Part shown: positions 12,986-22,867 of the stretch, piece by piece
Layout: each line of letters begins with the position of its first letter
Position numbering within the stretch: position 1 is the stretch's first letter
NCBI GenBank assembly: GCA_964035775.1
Contig: OZ038312.1
Coordinates: 34,031,960-34,095,959, forward strand
Direction: 5' to 3'
DNA from: Osedax frankpressi
Lineage: Eukaryota; Annelida; Polychaeta; Sabellida; Siboglinidae
DNA length: 64,000 bases
Program-made: the position numbers and the translations under genes
Notes under the pieces: generated by a model
The model's input: the letters and a program-made list of their open reading frames with translations, nothing else
What the model was told of the DNA's origin: nothing
Databases searched by the model: none

Positions 12986-13214
12986 TCCAAATTTCAATTC
13001 TAGAATTTATATAATTTAATAAATCAGAATATAGGTGTTATACATTCATATTTCATTATAATCACCGATAGGTGAATGTTACATAACCTGCTCCTACGAT
13101 GATAACATCATATTTGGTTTGCATAATCTCCGGTTTAGTTGAGCAGGTGTCTGACTTCCTCCTCGAAATTCGTGAACATAGCGAATACACCGGAGGTGTA
13201 CGTTTGGCTAACAT
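617..13214 (-). CDS. PYROXD2: PYROXD2-like FAD-dependent oxidoreductase, 12 exons, 3' end off window
   Basis: Split gene, exons (high to low): 13214-13088, 10992-10973, 7018-6925, 6773-6700, 6451-6317, 5821-5671, 5472-5304, 3102-2961, 2469-2332, 2155-2080, 1721-1565, 771-617. They add up to about 479 codons and the frame is kept across all eleven junctions. Recalled PYROXD2 landmarks appear in order: N-terminal dinucleotide-binding fold [78 protein letters not shown] and [11 protein letters not shown]. The family is related to phytoene desaturases; animal PYROXD2 is mitochondrial and its physiological substrate is poorly known. Residues 1-30 are Arg/Lys/Ser-rich, as in a matrix-targeting presequence. 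About 100 C-terminal residues with the second FAD-contacting region should lie left of position 1. Splice sites are inferred, not observed. Confidence 0.93.
942..1349. mobile_element. MITE-like element with ~40-bp terminal inverted repeats
   Basis: The left end (from 942, ACACTGAAAAAAACGCGTCG then TT.TCCAATCGGAATT) is repeated in inverse orientation at 1306-1349, with a few mismatches. The 400-bp interior is AT-rich and has no open frame. It sits in PYROXD2 intron 11. About 40 bases of similar sequence beginning GAGGGTAAC lie in direct orientation just outside each end (893-936, 1385-1431). The superfamily cannot be told from this copy. Confidence 0.6.
1565..1721 (-). CDS. PYROXD2: PYROXD2 exon 11
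   Basis: Encodes [40 protein letters not shown] and [20 protein letters not shown] and SIHLNCE are family signatures. The acceptor is AATACAG and the donor GTTAGC. The ATG in the same frame just upstream of the acceptor is intronic and not a start. Confidence 0.93.
2080..2155 (-). CDS. PYROXD2: PYROXD2 exon 10
   Basis: Encodes [20 protein letters not shown] and VAKIN, matching the family LPEEFLERI..LDTRSPVTKIN. The acceptor is TTATAAAG, the donor GTAATT, and the end phase 1 completes Val with the next exon. Confidence 0.9.
2332..2469 (-). CDS. PYROXD2: PYROXD2 exon 9
   Basis: Forty-six whole codons: [40 protein letters not shown] and [17 protein letters not shown] corresponds to the family VLSNTSPQIT, where FAD-linked strands resume after the substrate domain. 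The acceptor is TTACCTACAG and the donor GTTAGT. Confidence 0.93.
2961..3102 (-). CDS. PYROXD2: PYROXD2 exon 8
   Basis: Encodes [20 protein letters not shown], then [20 protein letters not shown] and AHLFVNQ. This is the strongly conserved LLHHVMG..G..GAWGYV.GGMG block of the family. The acceptor is CAACTACAG and the donor GTCAGA. Confidence 0.94.
3165..5217. repeat. 18-bp minisatellite CACCCCTACCTTACACTA
   Basis: About 110 units with point variants (CCTGCC, CACTGCA, TCCTACC). It fills nearly all of PYROXD2 intron 7, which runs from 5303 to 3103. Because 18 is a multiple of three, a 555-codon plus-strand frame (3561-5228) and a 184-codon one stay open; both are repeat artefacts. Confidence 0.97.
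5304..5472 (-). CDS. PYROXD2: PYROXD2 exon 7
   Basis: Encodes [20 protein letters not shown], then [20 protein letters not shown] and [16 protein letters not shown]. WFESEPLxATLA and GxMTSP are signature stretches of PYROXD2. The acceptor is TTCGGTAG and the donor GTTACG. The plus-strand side is rich in TGACGTCA-like words that arise from the coding sequence. Confidence 0.88.
5671..5821 (-). CDS. PYROXD2: PYROXD2 exon 6
   Basis: Encodes [40 protein letters not shown] and [27 protein letters not shown] matches the family segment YEEFMHRLALAIDPLLD. The acceptor is TTCGAG. The end is placed at a GTTGGT donor because it gives the phase the next exon needs; a GTAAGA site 20 bases downstream would add residues but break that phase. 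Confidence 0.8.
6139..6185. repeat. Nested palindromes of GTACAATGTACATTGTAC
   Basis: Overlapping self-complementary units of ATGTACAATGTACATTGTAC in PYROXD2 intron 5 can fold into several alternative hairpins. Related palindromes occur at 6838-6893, 15536-15597, 28965-28998 and 54322-54375. Confidence 0.7.
6317..6451 (-). CDS. PYROXD2: PYROXD2 exon 5
   Basis: Encodes [20 protein letters not shown], then [20 protein letters not shown] and TKDAF. This fits the family order HGL..RNPYSFTP, LLLG and I..FS.KDA. The exon reads straight through a consensus GTAAGT at 6393-6388; splicing there would lose the LLLG...FSTKDA block. The donor is GTTAGT, with phase 0 at both ends. Confidence 0.9.
6700..6773 (-). 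CDS. PYROXD2: PYROXD2 exon 4
   Basis: Encodes the rest of a split Gly, then [20 protein letters not shown] and LDLK, very close to the family block GFKFSRASYLLSLLRPQI. The acceptor is CCCTTTAG, the donor GTCGGT, and the end phase is 0. Confidence 0.93.
6925..7018 (-). CDS. PYROXD2: PYROXD2 exon 3
   Basis: Encodes [20 protein letters not shown] followed by [11 protein letters not shown]. The acidic residue of VVERRH at the end of the second beta strand is the expected ribose-binding Glu of the dinucleotide fold. The acceptor is CAATTAAG and the donor GTTCAT, with phase 1 at the end. Confidence 0.92.
7603..9899. repeat. 11-bp minisatellite CCAAACTAAAA, no G on the plus strand
   Basis: About 190 near-identical 11-bp units inside PYROXD2 intron 2. 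The plus strand has no G for about 2.3 kb. In the transcript each unit reads UUUUAGUUUGG. Irregular segments with CCATAATCAAACC and AATAAACATAACC occur at about 7677-7800 and again at 9069-9175, showing that a block of about 1.4 kb was duplicated within the array. Confidence 0.97.
9900..10972. other. AT-rich intron 2 remainder, no further feature
   Basis: Unique AT-rich DNA between the CCAAACTAAAA array and microexon 2. No coding, RNA or repeat structure was recognised. Confidence 0.6.
10973..10992 (-). CDS. PYROXD2: PYROXD2 exon 2: 20-nt microexon encoding HNGLVC
   Basis: Twenty bases between a CCACAG acceptor and a GTTAGT donor complete the split Gly codon and add HNGLVC. This supplies exactly the residues missing between exon 1 (VGAG) and exon 3 (AAYLAKAS); the joined GAGHNGLVCAAYL matches the conserved family motif. 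The phases fit on both sides (1 nt carried in, phase 0 out). Flanking introns are about 2.1 kb and 3.95 kb. Confidence 0.85.
11449..12704. mobile_element. MITE-like element, 1.26 kb, ~85-bp inverted ends
   Basis: The left end (11449-11535, with GACTACTGAAAATTTGCC and TTGTAAACAAACTT) is inverted at 12625-12704 (GTTTGTTTACAAATCGGC then TTTTCAATAGTCAA), at roughly 85-90 percent identity over 45 bases and weaker further in. The interior is AT-rich with no open frame, so it is a non-autonomous DNA transposon candidate. It lies in PYROXD2 intron 1. Confidence 0.6.
12748..12985. repeat. Two (TA)n tracts
   Basis: (TA)n tracts at about 12750-12811 and 12931-12984, separated by a TATACTATACAATGTATAGT near-palindrome and AT-rich DNA. 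They lie just downstream, in transcription sense, of PYROXD2 exon 1. Confidence 0.95.
13088..13214 (-). CDS. PYROXD2: PYROXD2 exon 1: presequence and GAG of the FAD-binding motif
   Basis: Starts at the ATG at 13214-13212 and encodes [20 protein letters not shown], then a short linker and [10 protein letters not shown], the first beta strand of a Rossmann fold. The start is chosen because it is the furthest upstream in-frame Met and gives a basic, Ser-containing presequence. A second Met directly before QTKYDV could give a form without the presequence. The exon ends in phase 1 (GCA G) before a GTTATG donor, splitting the glycine motif between exons. Confidence 0.88.
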
Positions 13215-13690
13215 GATAGCTGACGACATCATTTCTAGTCTCTAGAAATCACGTACTAAAACGTACTGGATTGTTTAAATACTGTCGTGGCTTCCGATTC
13301 ACTTTTTACGGCACTACAAAAGTGCGGTAATATACTTCGTAACTGTTATTATTAAATAAAGACGCATAGAGATGCTTAAATGCGATATGCATGAAAACTA
13401 TTTTAATGCAAATAGGCGTGGTCAAGTATGATATATACATCGAACTGAATTATCAGAGTTGGACGTTTATAAGGTCATTTTAAATTTCATTATTCAAATA
13501 TAAATCGAAAATATAAATAACACATAAATATAAATATATAAACTTGAATAAATATAAATATAAATATAAATATAAATATAAATATATAACTTGGTGTAAT
13601 CTGATATAATGTGACTAGAATAAATAGTTGATATAAAATATCATACCGAGACAATGTAAAATATACATCTATATATATATATATATATAG
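13215..13690. other. Region upstream of the PYROXD2 start, with AAATAT repeat
   Basis: The 5' flank and probable 5' UTR or promoter of PYROXD2. It has a less AT-rich segment (13215-13330) next to the ATG, then an AAATAT microsatellite (13548-13585) and a short (TA)n (13673-13689). I see no convincing core promoter element. Confidence 0.4.
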
Positions 13691-13991
13691 ACCTCCTATT
13701 ACGGGCAAATACACCCTCAATGTATATTTTTTGTATAACCAGACAAATACGCCCTTTTGAATAATGATTGGTTTTAGTCAAAAATTTACATTCGGGCTAC
13801 TATTAGGTTAATAAATAATGTCTGGAAATTTGAGAAAGAATAAATCAGTATTTTCTGATATACATGTTTTGGTGGGTGTTTCCATGTTCGTCATCTCCTA
13901 TTCACGACAAATACACCCACCTGATTTTCCAATATAAAACCAGACTAATACACCCTTTTAATACATTACACTATTACGGAGTAATACACCC

Positions 13992-15389
13992 AATAACACA
14001 TTCATAGATTTAGATGCATTAATAGATAATCATTATTTATATATATATTATATTTTAATATTATATATTTTTAATTGTAGCCTAAATAATTCCAATTTAT
14101 TTAAATATTAATAATATATTAACTATTACTAATATTTTATTATAAAATATTACTAAACCATATTCAAATACAAAGATAAGATATTATATATTATATTATA
14201 TAATTTAATAGTATACTATCAAACTACTATCACAATCAGAGATTTAATTTGTAATCTTGTCGATTACTTATATACATTATTATATTTGGAAATATGGCAT
14301 ATGAAATAATCCTCATAATATAATATACAATATTTCCTTTTAACTTTAGCTGCTGAATATAAATTTAATATATACATATATATATTTTATATTGCTATAT
14401 TTTTGATTATAAACAAAATTTATATATTTATAGAATATAATTTCAAAAGTATACTTTATAATATAAATACATTTTTATTTTATGCATAGGTATTTTACTA
14501 AAATGTATTTAATGTATAATTGATATCTAATAACAAACTAATATATTAATTATGAATAAATCGATTATAAATATGATGAACATAATAAGCGTATGTTTTT
14601 ATATGCATATTTTAATTACAATAGTATATATATTTATAATATAGAATTCACTATATTTTACTCTTATACAATACTTTATTTAATTTATATTTATAATAAT
14701 ACTTTATTAATTATAAAATATTATCATATATTGTATAAAATATACGATATATGTTAACAGAATGTATTCTATGTAATATAATTTAAAGTATATTTTTATA
14801 ATTATGAAAATATAATAATTTGTTTATTTCTACATTATATAATGACAACTAATACATGAAATATCTATAATTGAAGTGATTAGGTTTATCAATGCAACAT
14901 GTATAATATAATTTCTATTCGTGTATCTAATTCAAAATATTTATTTCAAATTCGTTATATTATAAAATATGTTTATTGCATATGCCTTATAATTTATAAA
15001 AAAAACGATGGTTGTAAATGTATAAATTGAATTATCAGTCTAGATATAGATAGTTATCTTTATGCAAAAAATATGTAATAGTTTATATTGAAAATGATAA
15101 TTACCATTATTTTTTTGGGGGAAATACAATTTTTTTTAAATCCCAAAATTTGGAGTAGTCTTCGAGTAGTCATACATTTTGACAAAATCTTCGATATTGT
15201 AGTAGCAGGGATTGTTGCTAGCGCTCCGCGCTTACTGGGATTTTCTGAAGTCGCATTATATTAGGGGGGATACTCGTATGTATAAATATGAGTAATGTCA
15301 GTATATAGTATATATATAGGGGCAGCATCTTATATTAAAGCTTTAATATAACTAGCTCGGACACGGGCATTTTATTTTGACTTATTTTA
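13992..15389. other. AT-rich spacer, no gene seen
   Basis: Extremely AT-rich unique DNA. The only break is a less AT-rich stretch at about 15165-15280 (AGCGCTCCGCGC) that I could not assign to anything. Confidence 0.6.
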
Positions 15390-18300
15390 AGTTACACCAA
15401 TTATTGTTAAGTATTATAAACATTCATAATATTAGTACTTCGTGATACATTTGAATAATTATGGTGTTTATAAAGTATTTTTTTATATCAAATATTATTT
15501 ACAAAATCTTTATAATAAAATATATAACACGTGTTATGTATAATGTACAATGCACATTGTATTTAACAATGTACATTATACATTGTTAGATATAACATTA
15601 TATATGTAATAAATATACTATGAACATTTTATAAACATGTTATTAACATACTATTAAAACAAATGTTTTATTTACAATATTGCATATATATTTATATTAC
15701 ATAGTATACACTATGTATTACTGTATCTTATATTATTTTATTACTATATATTAATGTATCTTATATTATTTTATTACTAGATAGTTTTATAATAGTTTCT
15801 CATAGTGATATTGTAATATTTTATTTTTGTATAGAAATAATAATATATGTAATTAAATTTATATAAAATATATATTTTATAAAATTTACAATAATGCCTC
15901 ATTTGTCGTGTAGGTTAATGCGTTGTAAATTTTCATTATTGCGTTATGTAGAATTACATCTAATTAAATACTTTTAATGACCCTAGGTTCAAATCTCTCT
16001 TGTAATGATTCGAATTTGTATATAAATTTAAAACAATATTTTAATGACAATACATAACAAGGATACATTTTTTACCTATGTTAATTTACATCAAGTATTG
16101 TTACCTATTATGACCATTTATAATATTAGTACTTAATCATGATATATCTGAATAACTATGGTTATTGTAAATTTTAAATATTTTTTTATAAAATTGTTAC
16201 CATAAAATATATAACATATACGATATACATGTAATAAATATACTATGACAATTTTATGAATATGTTATTAACATACTATTAAAACAAATGTTTTATTTAC
16301 AATATTGTATATATATATTTATATTACATAGTATATACTATGTATTACTGTATCTTATATTATTTTATTACTATGTATTAATGTATCTTATATTATTTTA
16401 TTACTAGATAGTTGTATAATAGTTTCTCATAGTGATATTGTAATATTTTATTTTTGTATAGAAATAATAATATATGTAATTAAATTTATATAAAATATAT
16501 ATTTTTTAAAATTTACAATAAAGCCTCATTTGTCGTGTAGGTTAATGCGCTGTAAATTTTCTTTATTGCGTTATGTAGAATTATATTTAATTAAATATTT
16601 TTAATGATCCTAGGTTCAAATCTTTCTTGTAATGCTTTGAATTTTTATATCAATTTAAAAAAATATTTGATATCACTATTAAAAACATATTTAAATGTAA
16701 ATGACAATACATAACAAGGATAAATTGTTTTACCTGTGTTAATTTACATCAAATATTGTTACCTATTATATCCATTTATAATATTAGTACTTATAAGTAC
16801 TATAAGTATGATTATAATCATGATATATCTGAATAACTATGGTTATTGTAAATTTTAAATATTTTTTTATAAAATTGTTACCATAACATATATAACATAT
16901 ACGATATACATGTAATAAATATACTATGACAATTTTATGAATATGTTATTAACATACTATTAAAACAAATGTTTTATTTACAATATTGTATATATATTTA
17001 TATTACATAGTATACACTATGTATTACTGTATCTTATATTATATTATTACTATGTATTAATGTATCATATATTATTTTATTACTAGATAGTTGTATAATA
17101 GTTTCTCATAGTGATATTGTAATATTTTATTTTTGTATAGAAATAATAATATATGTAATTAAATTTATATAAAATATATATTTTATAAAATTTACAATAA
17201 TGCCTCATTTGTCGTGTAGGTTAATGCGTTGTAAATTTTCATTATTGCGTTATGTAGAATTACATCTAATTAAATACTTTTAATGACCCTAGGTTCAAAT
17301 CTCTCTTGTAATGATTCGAATTTTTATATCAATTTAAAAAAATATTTTAATGACAATACATAACAAGGATACATTTTTTACCTATTTTAATTTACATCAA
17401 GTATTGTTATACCTATTATAATATTAGTACTTAATCATGATTTATCTGAATAACTATGGTTATTGTAAATTTTAAATATTTTTTTATAAAATTGTTACCA
17501 TAAAATATATAACATATACGATATACATGTAATAAATATACTATGACAATTTTATGAATATGTTATTAACATACTATTAAAACAAATGTTTTATTTACAA
17601 TATTATATATATATATTTATATTACATAGTATATACTATGTATTACTGTATCTTATATTATTTTATTACTATGTATTAATGTATCTTATATTATTTTATT
17701 ACTAGATAGTTGTATAATAGTTTCTCATAGTGATATTGTAATATTTTATTTTTGTATAGAAATAATAATATATGTAATTAAATTTATATAAAATATATAT
17801 TTTTTAAAATTTACAATAAAGCCTCATTTGTCGTGTAGGTTAATGCGCTGTAAATTTTCTTTATTGCGTTATATAGAATTATATTTAATTAAATATTTTT
17901 AATGATCCTAGGTTCAAATCTTTCTTGTAATGCTTTGAATTTTTATATCAATTTAAAAAAATATTTGATATCACTATTAAAAACATATTTAAATGTAAAT
18001 GACAATACATAACAAGGATAAATTGTTTTACCTATGTTAATTTACATCAAATATTGTTACCTATTATATCCATTTATAATATTAGTACTTATAAGTACTA
18101 TAAGTATGATTATAATCATGATATATCTGATTAACTATGGTTATTGTAAATTTTAAATATTTTTTTATAAAATTGTTACCATAACATATATAACATATAC
18201 GATATACATGTAATAAATATACTATGACAATTTTATGAATATGTTATTAACATACTATTAAAACAAATGTTTTATTTAAAATATTGTATATATATTTATA

Positions 18301-19825
18301 TTACATAGTATACACAATGTATTACTGTATCTTATATTATTTTATTACTATGTATTAATGTATCTTATATTATTTTATTACTAGATAGTTGTATAATAGT
18401 TTCTCATAGTGATATTGTAATATTTTATTTTTGTATAGAAATAATAATATATATAATTAAATTTATATAAAATATATATTTTATAAAATTTACAATAATG
18501 CCTCATTTGTCGTGTAGGTTAATGCGTTGTAAATTTTCGTTATTGCGTTATGTAGAATTACATCTAATTAAATACTTTTAATGACCCTAGGTTCAAATCT
18601 CTCTTGTAATGATTCGAATTTTTATATCAATTTAAAAAAATATTTTAATGACAATACATAACAAGGATACATTTTTTACCTATTTTAATTTACATCAAGT
18701 ATTGTTACCTATTATAATATTAGTACTTAATCATGATATATCTGAATAACTATGGTTATTGTAAATTTTAAATATTTTTTTATAAAATTGTTACCATAAA
18801 ATATATAACATATACGATATACATGTAATAAATATACTATGACAATTTTATGAATATGTTATTAACATACTATTAAAACAAATGTTTTATTTACAATATT
18901 GTATATATATATTTATATTACATAGTATATACTATGTATTACTGTATCTTATATTATTTTATTACTATGTATTAATGTATCTTATATTATTTTATTACTA
19001 GATAGTTGTATAATAGTTTCTCATAGTGATATTGTAATATTTTATTTTTGTATAGAAATAATAATATATGTAATTAAATTTATATAAAATATATATTTTT
19101 TAAAATTTACAATAAAGCCTCATTTGTCGTGTAGGTTAATGCGCTGTAAATTTTCTTTATTGCGTTATGTAGAATTATATTTAATTAAATATTTTTAATG
19201 ATCCTAGGTTCAAATCTTTCTTGTAATGCTTTGAATTTTTATATCAATTTAAAAAAATATTTGATATCACTATTAAAAACATATTTAAATGTAAATGACA
19301 ATACATAACAAGGATAAATTGTTTTACCTGTGTTAATTTACATCAAATATTGTTACCTATTATATCCATTTATAATATTAGTACTTATAAGTACTATAAG
19401 TATGATTATAATCATGATATATCTGAATAACTATGGTTATTGTAAATTTTAAATATTTTTTTATAAAATTGTTACCATAAAATATATAACATATACGATA
19501 TACATGTAATAAATATACTATGACAATTTTATGAATATGTTATTAACATACTATTAAAACAAATGTTTTATTTACAATATTGTATATATATTTATATTAC
19601 ATAGTATACACTATGTATTACTGTATCTTATATTATATTATTACTATGTATTAATGTATCATATATTATTTTATTACTAGATAGTTTTATAATAGTTTCT
19701 CATAGTGATATTTTATTTTTGTATAGAAATAATAATATATGTAATTAAATAAATATAAAATATATATTTTTTTAAATTTACAAAAAGTGTTCGTATGTCG
19801 TGTAGCTTAATGCTCTGTACGTTTT

Positions 19826-19861
<36 letters not shown>

Positions 19862-19945
19862 GAAACGTACAGCGTATTAACGTATACGTTATGTAGAATT
19901 ACATCTAATTACATATTTGTAATGATCTAGGTTCAAATATATCTT
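15390..19945. repeat. Dimeric higher-order satellite, monomers ~620 and ~679 bp
   Basis: Seven copies of a GCCTCATTTGTCGTGTAGG anchor at 15896, 16523, 17202, 17821, 18500, 19117 and, diverged, about 19788. Spacings alternate 627, 679, 619, 679, 617 and about 671. Two monomer types alternate: A (ATAATGCCTC, GCGTTGTAAATTTTCATT) and B (ATAAAGCCTC, GCGCTGTAAATTTTCTTT). The unit of about 1.30 kb is therefore an A+B dimer, with two complete dimers, a third A-B pair and diverged edges at 15.4 and 19.8 kb. Each monomer also holds a palindrome (ACATAGTATATACTATGTAT) and a GGTTCAAATCT box. Confidence 0.92.
19812..19878. repeat. Hairpin with (TA)n loop at the satellite edge
   Basis: CTGTACGTTTTCTTTA and TAAAGGAAACGTACAG form an almost perfect inverted repeat around a (TA) tract of about 30 bases. 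It replaces the normal middle of the last, diverged satellite monomer. Confidence 0.75.
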
Positions 19946-20583
19946 GTAGCGCATTGAATAGTCGCTATATTTGTAATACAAAAATTATATATTTATTTAC
20001 TGTTAAAATATTAAGTTTCATAGTATTTATTTTCATTATACATAAATGAGTTCAATTTTTCTATAGATATATTATTAACTAGGTATTAAATAATAAGTGA
20101 TACATATATCTCAAAAATAGTAGCTTCATAATAATTAAGTTCGATATAATTTTCATGGAAATAATATATTAATTGAAAACGAGTTCATAGTAAAATTAAT
20201 TATAAATATACTTCAACTTGATCATTTTTATGCCTAAATATTTTTTTTAATATTGCAAAAATTTTAATCGATCACGGGTTCAGACCTCAGAAACAGTTAT
20301 TAATTTTAAGAATCTTAGTTACAATATATTATCTAAAAATATAAATAAAATCGAAATATGTTTAAAATATTTTATGTGCTCGATAATTCTAGTAATTAAA
20401 TTAATTATGAGTTGTTAGATATTTATGAGTGGCTAGTATATTTAAATATGTGCATTACATTAAACATATTAAATAAGTAAATTACAATAATTATCACAAA
20501 TTAAATTAAATACTGTATTATAATACATATAATGTATATATTATAACCAAATAAAAAATTATATTGTATATAATGATATTGCT
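19946..20583. other. AT-rich spacer
   Basis: No gene seen. A GGTTCAGACC word at about 20278 resembles a pol III B box, but no A box or tRNA fold goes with it. Confidence 0.5.
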
Positions 20584-20732
20584 TTATTCTATTAATTTAT
20601 TTAATGTTCTTATATTAGATTTTAATACATTATTGAATTTCGTTCGGACTTTTAAATATATTTCTTCCTCGGAAAGTTTTAATAAACACGGTGGAGAATA
20701 TATTTTTAATATTTCTATTATTTCTTGCTTTC
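20584..20732 (-). CDS. Unknown gene, terminal exon
   Basis: Acceptor AAATTTTCAG. Encodes (G)KQEIIEILKIYSPPCLLKL, then SEEEIYLKVRTKFNNVLKSN and IRTLNKLIE, and ends at TAA (20586-20584). The plus-strand frame across it is a shadow. Confidence 0.6.
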
Positions 20733-21104
20733 CTGAAAATTTTTAATTAACTATTTGTAATTATCAGTATTAAAATTAAATATGAATTATACATAAATTA
20801 AGTATAATTTTTATTTGCATATTAATAACCTGGCATTTTGTTTTTTTTAAATGATATAGAATGTTCCGATAATTTCTGAAATTCTGTTTTATTCCATTTG
20901 ATATTTACAGCTGTTTGAAATAATGATGTGTTTAATTATACATTTATTACATATATATTATACATAATTAAATATTTTTAAATTGTATTTATATACCTTT
21001 TTTGATTTTTTTGATATCATCATTTTCACAGTAACTATACTCATCATTATTTCTTTCATCTTCAACACAAATATTTTTGATAGATGGATTTCGTGAAGTT
21101 TCTC
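20584..21104 (-). CDS. Unrecognised gene, last three exons
   Basis: Three phase-matched exons, 21104-20997, 20910-20830 and 20732-20584, joined by GTATAT and GTTATT donors and CAG acceptors, give a C-terminal stretch of 110 residues ending in TAA. The first part is acidic and Asn-rich (ICVEDERNNDEYSYCENDDI); the rest is basic and helical in character (VNIKWNKTEFQKLSEHSISF, KKNKMPGKQEIIEILK, then SEEEIYLKVRTKFNNVL). Coding support is the intact frame over three exons in DNA of about 80 percent AT and non-random composition. The block W-x7-L-x2-H-x9-K-MPGK-x-E loosely recalls a domain seen in transposon-associated proteins, but this is from memory and unproven. 5' exons were not found. The enclosing inverted motifs make a mobile-element origin possible. 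Confidence 0.6.
20830..20910 (-). CDS. Unknown gene, penultimate exon
   Basis: Acceptor TTTCAAACAG and donor GTTATT. Encodes (A)VNIKWNKTEFQKLSEHSI followed by SFKKNKMP; it is 81 nt long, entering and leaving in the phases its neighbours need. Confidence 0.6.
20997..21104 (-). CDS. Unknown gene, antepenultimate exon
   Basis: Acceptor ATACGCCAG and donor GTATAT. It completes a Gly and encodes ETSRNPSIKNICVEDERNND, then EYSYCENDDIKKIKK. The frame remains open upstream of the acceptor into the 280-bp repeat, but that part is hydrophobic AT-driven translation and is not counted. Confidence 0.55.
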
Positions 21105-21150
21105 CTGGCGTATCATATGAAATGAAATATAAGTAGATTACATGCATATA

Positions 21151-21838
21151 CACATGTATATGTAAGTTTGAGTATATGGGTGTGTGAATTAAATCATGTA
21201 AGGTATTTAACTCGGTCAAATATTCGATACTACTATATAATAATGTAATGTTCCTTATACTAAGCTTTCATATGTATGGTCAATATATATAGGCCAATAT
21301 AAATAATAAATAATAAATCTGCATTGATTTATTTGTATGAATGAATTTAATTTTTTATAAAAACAATTAACTTGTATTAAAGCAATTACATTTTATTTAA
21401 TTATATTTTTTTATTGGTATGAAATTTATTACACATGTATATGTAAGTTTGAGTATATGGGTGTGTGAATTAAATTATGTAAGGTATTTAACTCGGTCAA
21501 ATAGTCGATACTGCTATATAATAATGTAATGTTCCTTATACTAAGCTTTCATATGTATGGTTAATATATATATAGGCCAATATAAATAATAAATATGCAT
21601 TGATTTATTTGTATGAATGCATTTAATTTGTTATAAAAACCATTAACTTGTATTGAAGCAATTACATTTTATTCAATTATATTTTTTTATTGGTATGCAA
21701 TTTATTACACATGTATATGTAAGTTTGAGTATATGGGTGTGTGAATTAAATCATGTAAGGTCAAACTCGGTCAAATAATCGATACTGCTATATAATAATG
21801 TAATGTTCCTTATACTAAGCTTTCATATGTATGGTTAA
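21151..21838. repeat. Tandem triplication of a ~280-bp unit
   Basis: CACATGTATATGTAAGTTTG recurs at 21151, 21432 and 21708, each followed by nearly identical sequence (ACTCGGTCAAAT, ACTAAGCTTTCATATG). The third copy is cut short near 21838. The first copy overlaps the region just upstream of the unknown gene's exon at 21104. Confidence 0.92.
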
Positions 21839-22680
21839 TTAGTGTATTTAATATACGCAAAACTATAAATAATATTCAAGTATATAAGAATGATAAATTT
21901 CATATCATTAATAAAATTATAATACAAATAAAAAATATAATTATCTATTACATTATTTTTATAAATGTATTGATTTATCATAAATTAATTGAATTAGTTA
22001 TTCATTGGCGCTAAATATACGATTTTTAATTAGGTCAGGTTTCATAGGTATATATTAATATATACATATATATTTAAAACTATAAATATACATACTCATC
22101 ATAATATAAATATTAAATAACGTATATTGTAATAATTACATTGTTATATTTCATTCTCAATTATTAATTCTTTATAATTTTAATAATTGTAATAATATAA
22201 TTTAATATCAATCAACTATAAAACGGCATGAGGTATTATATATAATATTATCAATACTATTAATTATATTAAATATATCAATATTTTAAAAGATATATAT
22301 AATACAAATATATATAATAATATTAGTATTTTACTAACATAATTCATTATAAAAATGTAATTTTAATTAGATAATTTAAATAAATTACAACTCAACAATA
22401 TATAGTCTTGAATAAAAATGAATGACGGAAGTTTATTTTTATTTACAAATAATAATAATTAATAAAAATTATAATCTTTGTTCCTTTTTAATTTAAAAAA
22501 ATATATATTCCGGAAATGGAAAAAATAGTCTCTTAATAATACATTTTTCTAAAATTTGTAATAAAATAGATTTTTTTTTGAAAATAAAGATTAAATATGA
22601 AATATTAATATAAAAATTCTTCATCAAATAAAATATTAAATATGTATCCATTTTCATATGAAAAAATGATTTTATAATAT
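21839..22680. other. AT-rich spacer, no gene seen
   Basis: Unique AT-rich sequence between the 280-bp repeats and the right-hand GGGTGTATT motif. Nothing was recognised on either strand. Confidence 0.5.
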
Positions 22681-22867
22681 GGGTGTATTAACCCGTTTTA
22701 CATATTTTGAGGATATACATCATCAATAATAAACCTTATATATTTCCATAAGTTATCGATAAAATAATATAAATTAAAGGTATACATGAAGTATAGCTCA
22801 TCTTTTATAACATATCATAATTGCAATATCTAAAACGAACACTATCATGTTAAACTATGTAGCTGAC

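Noticed and set aside
20270-20300. tRNA-like B box GGTTCAGACC
   Set aside because: No A box at a proper distance and no cloverleaf.
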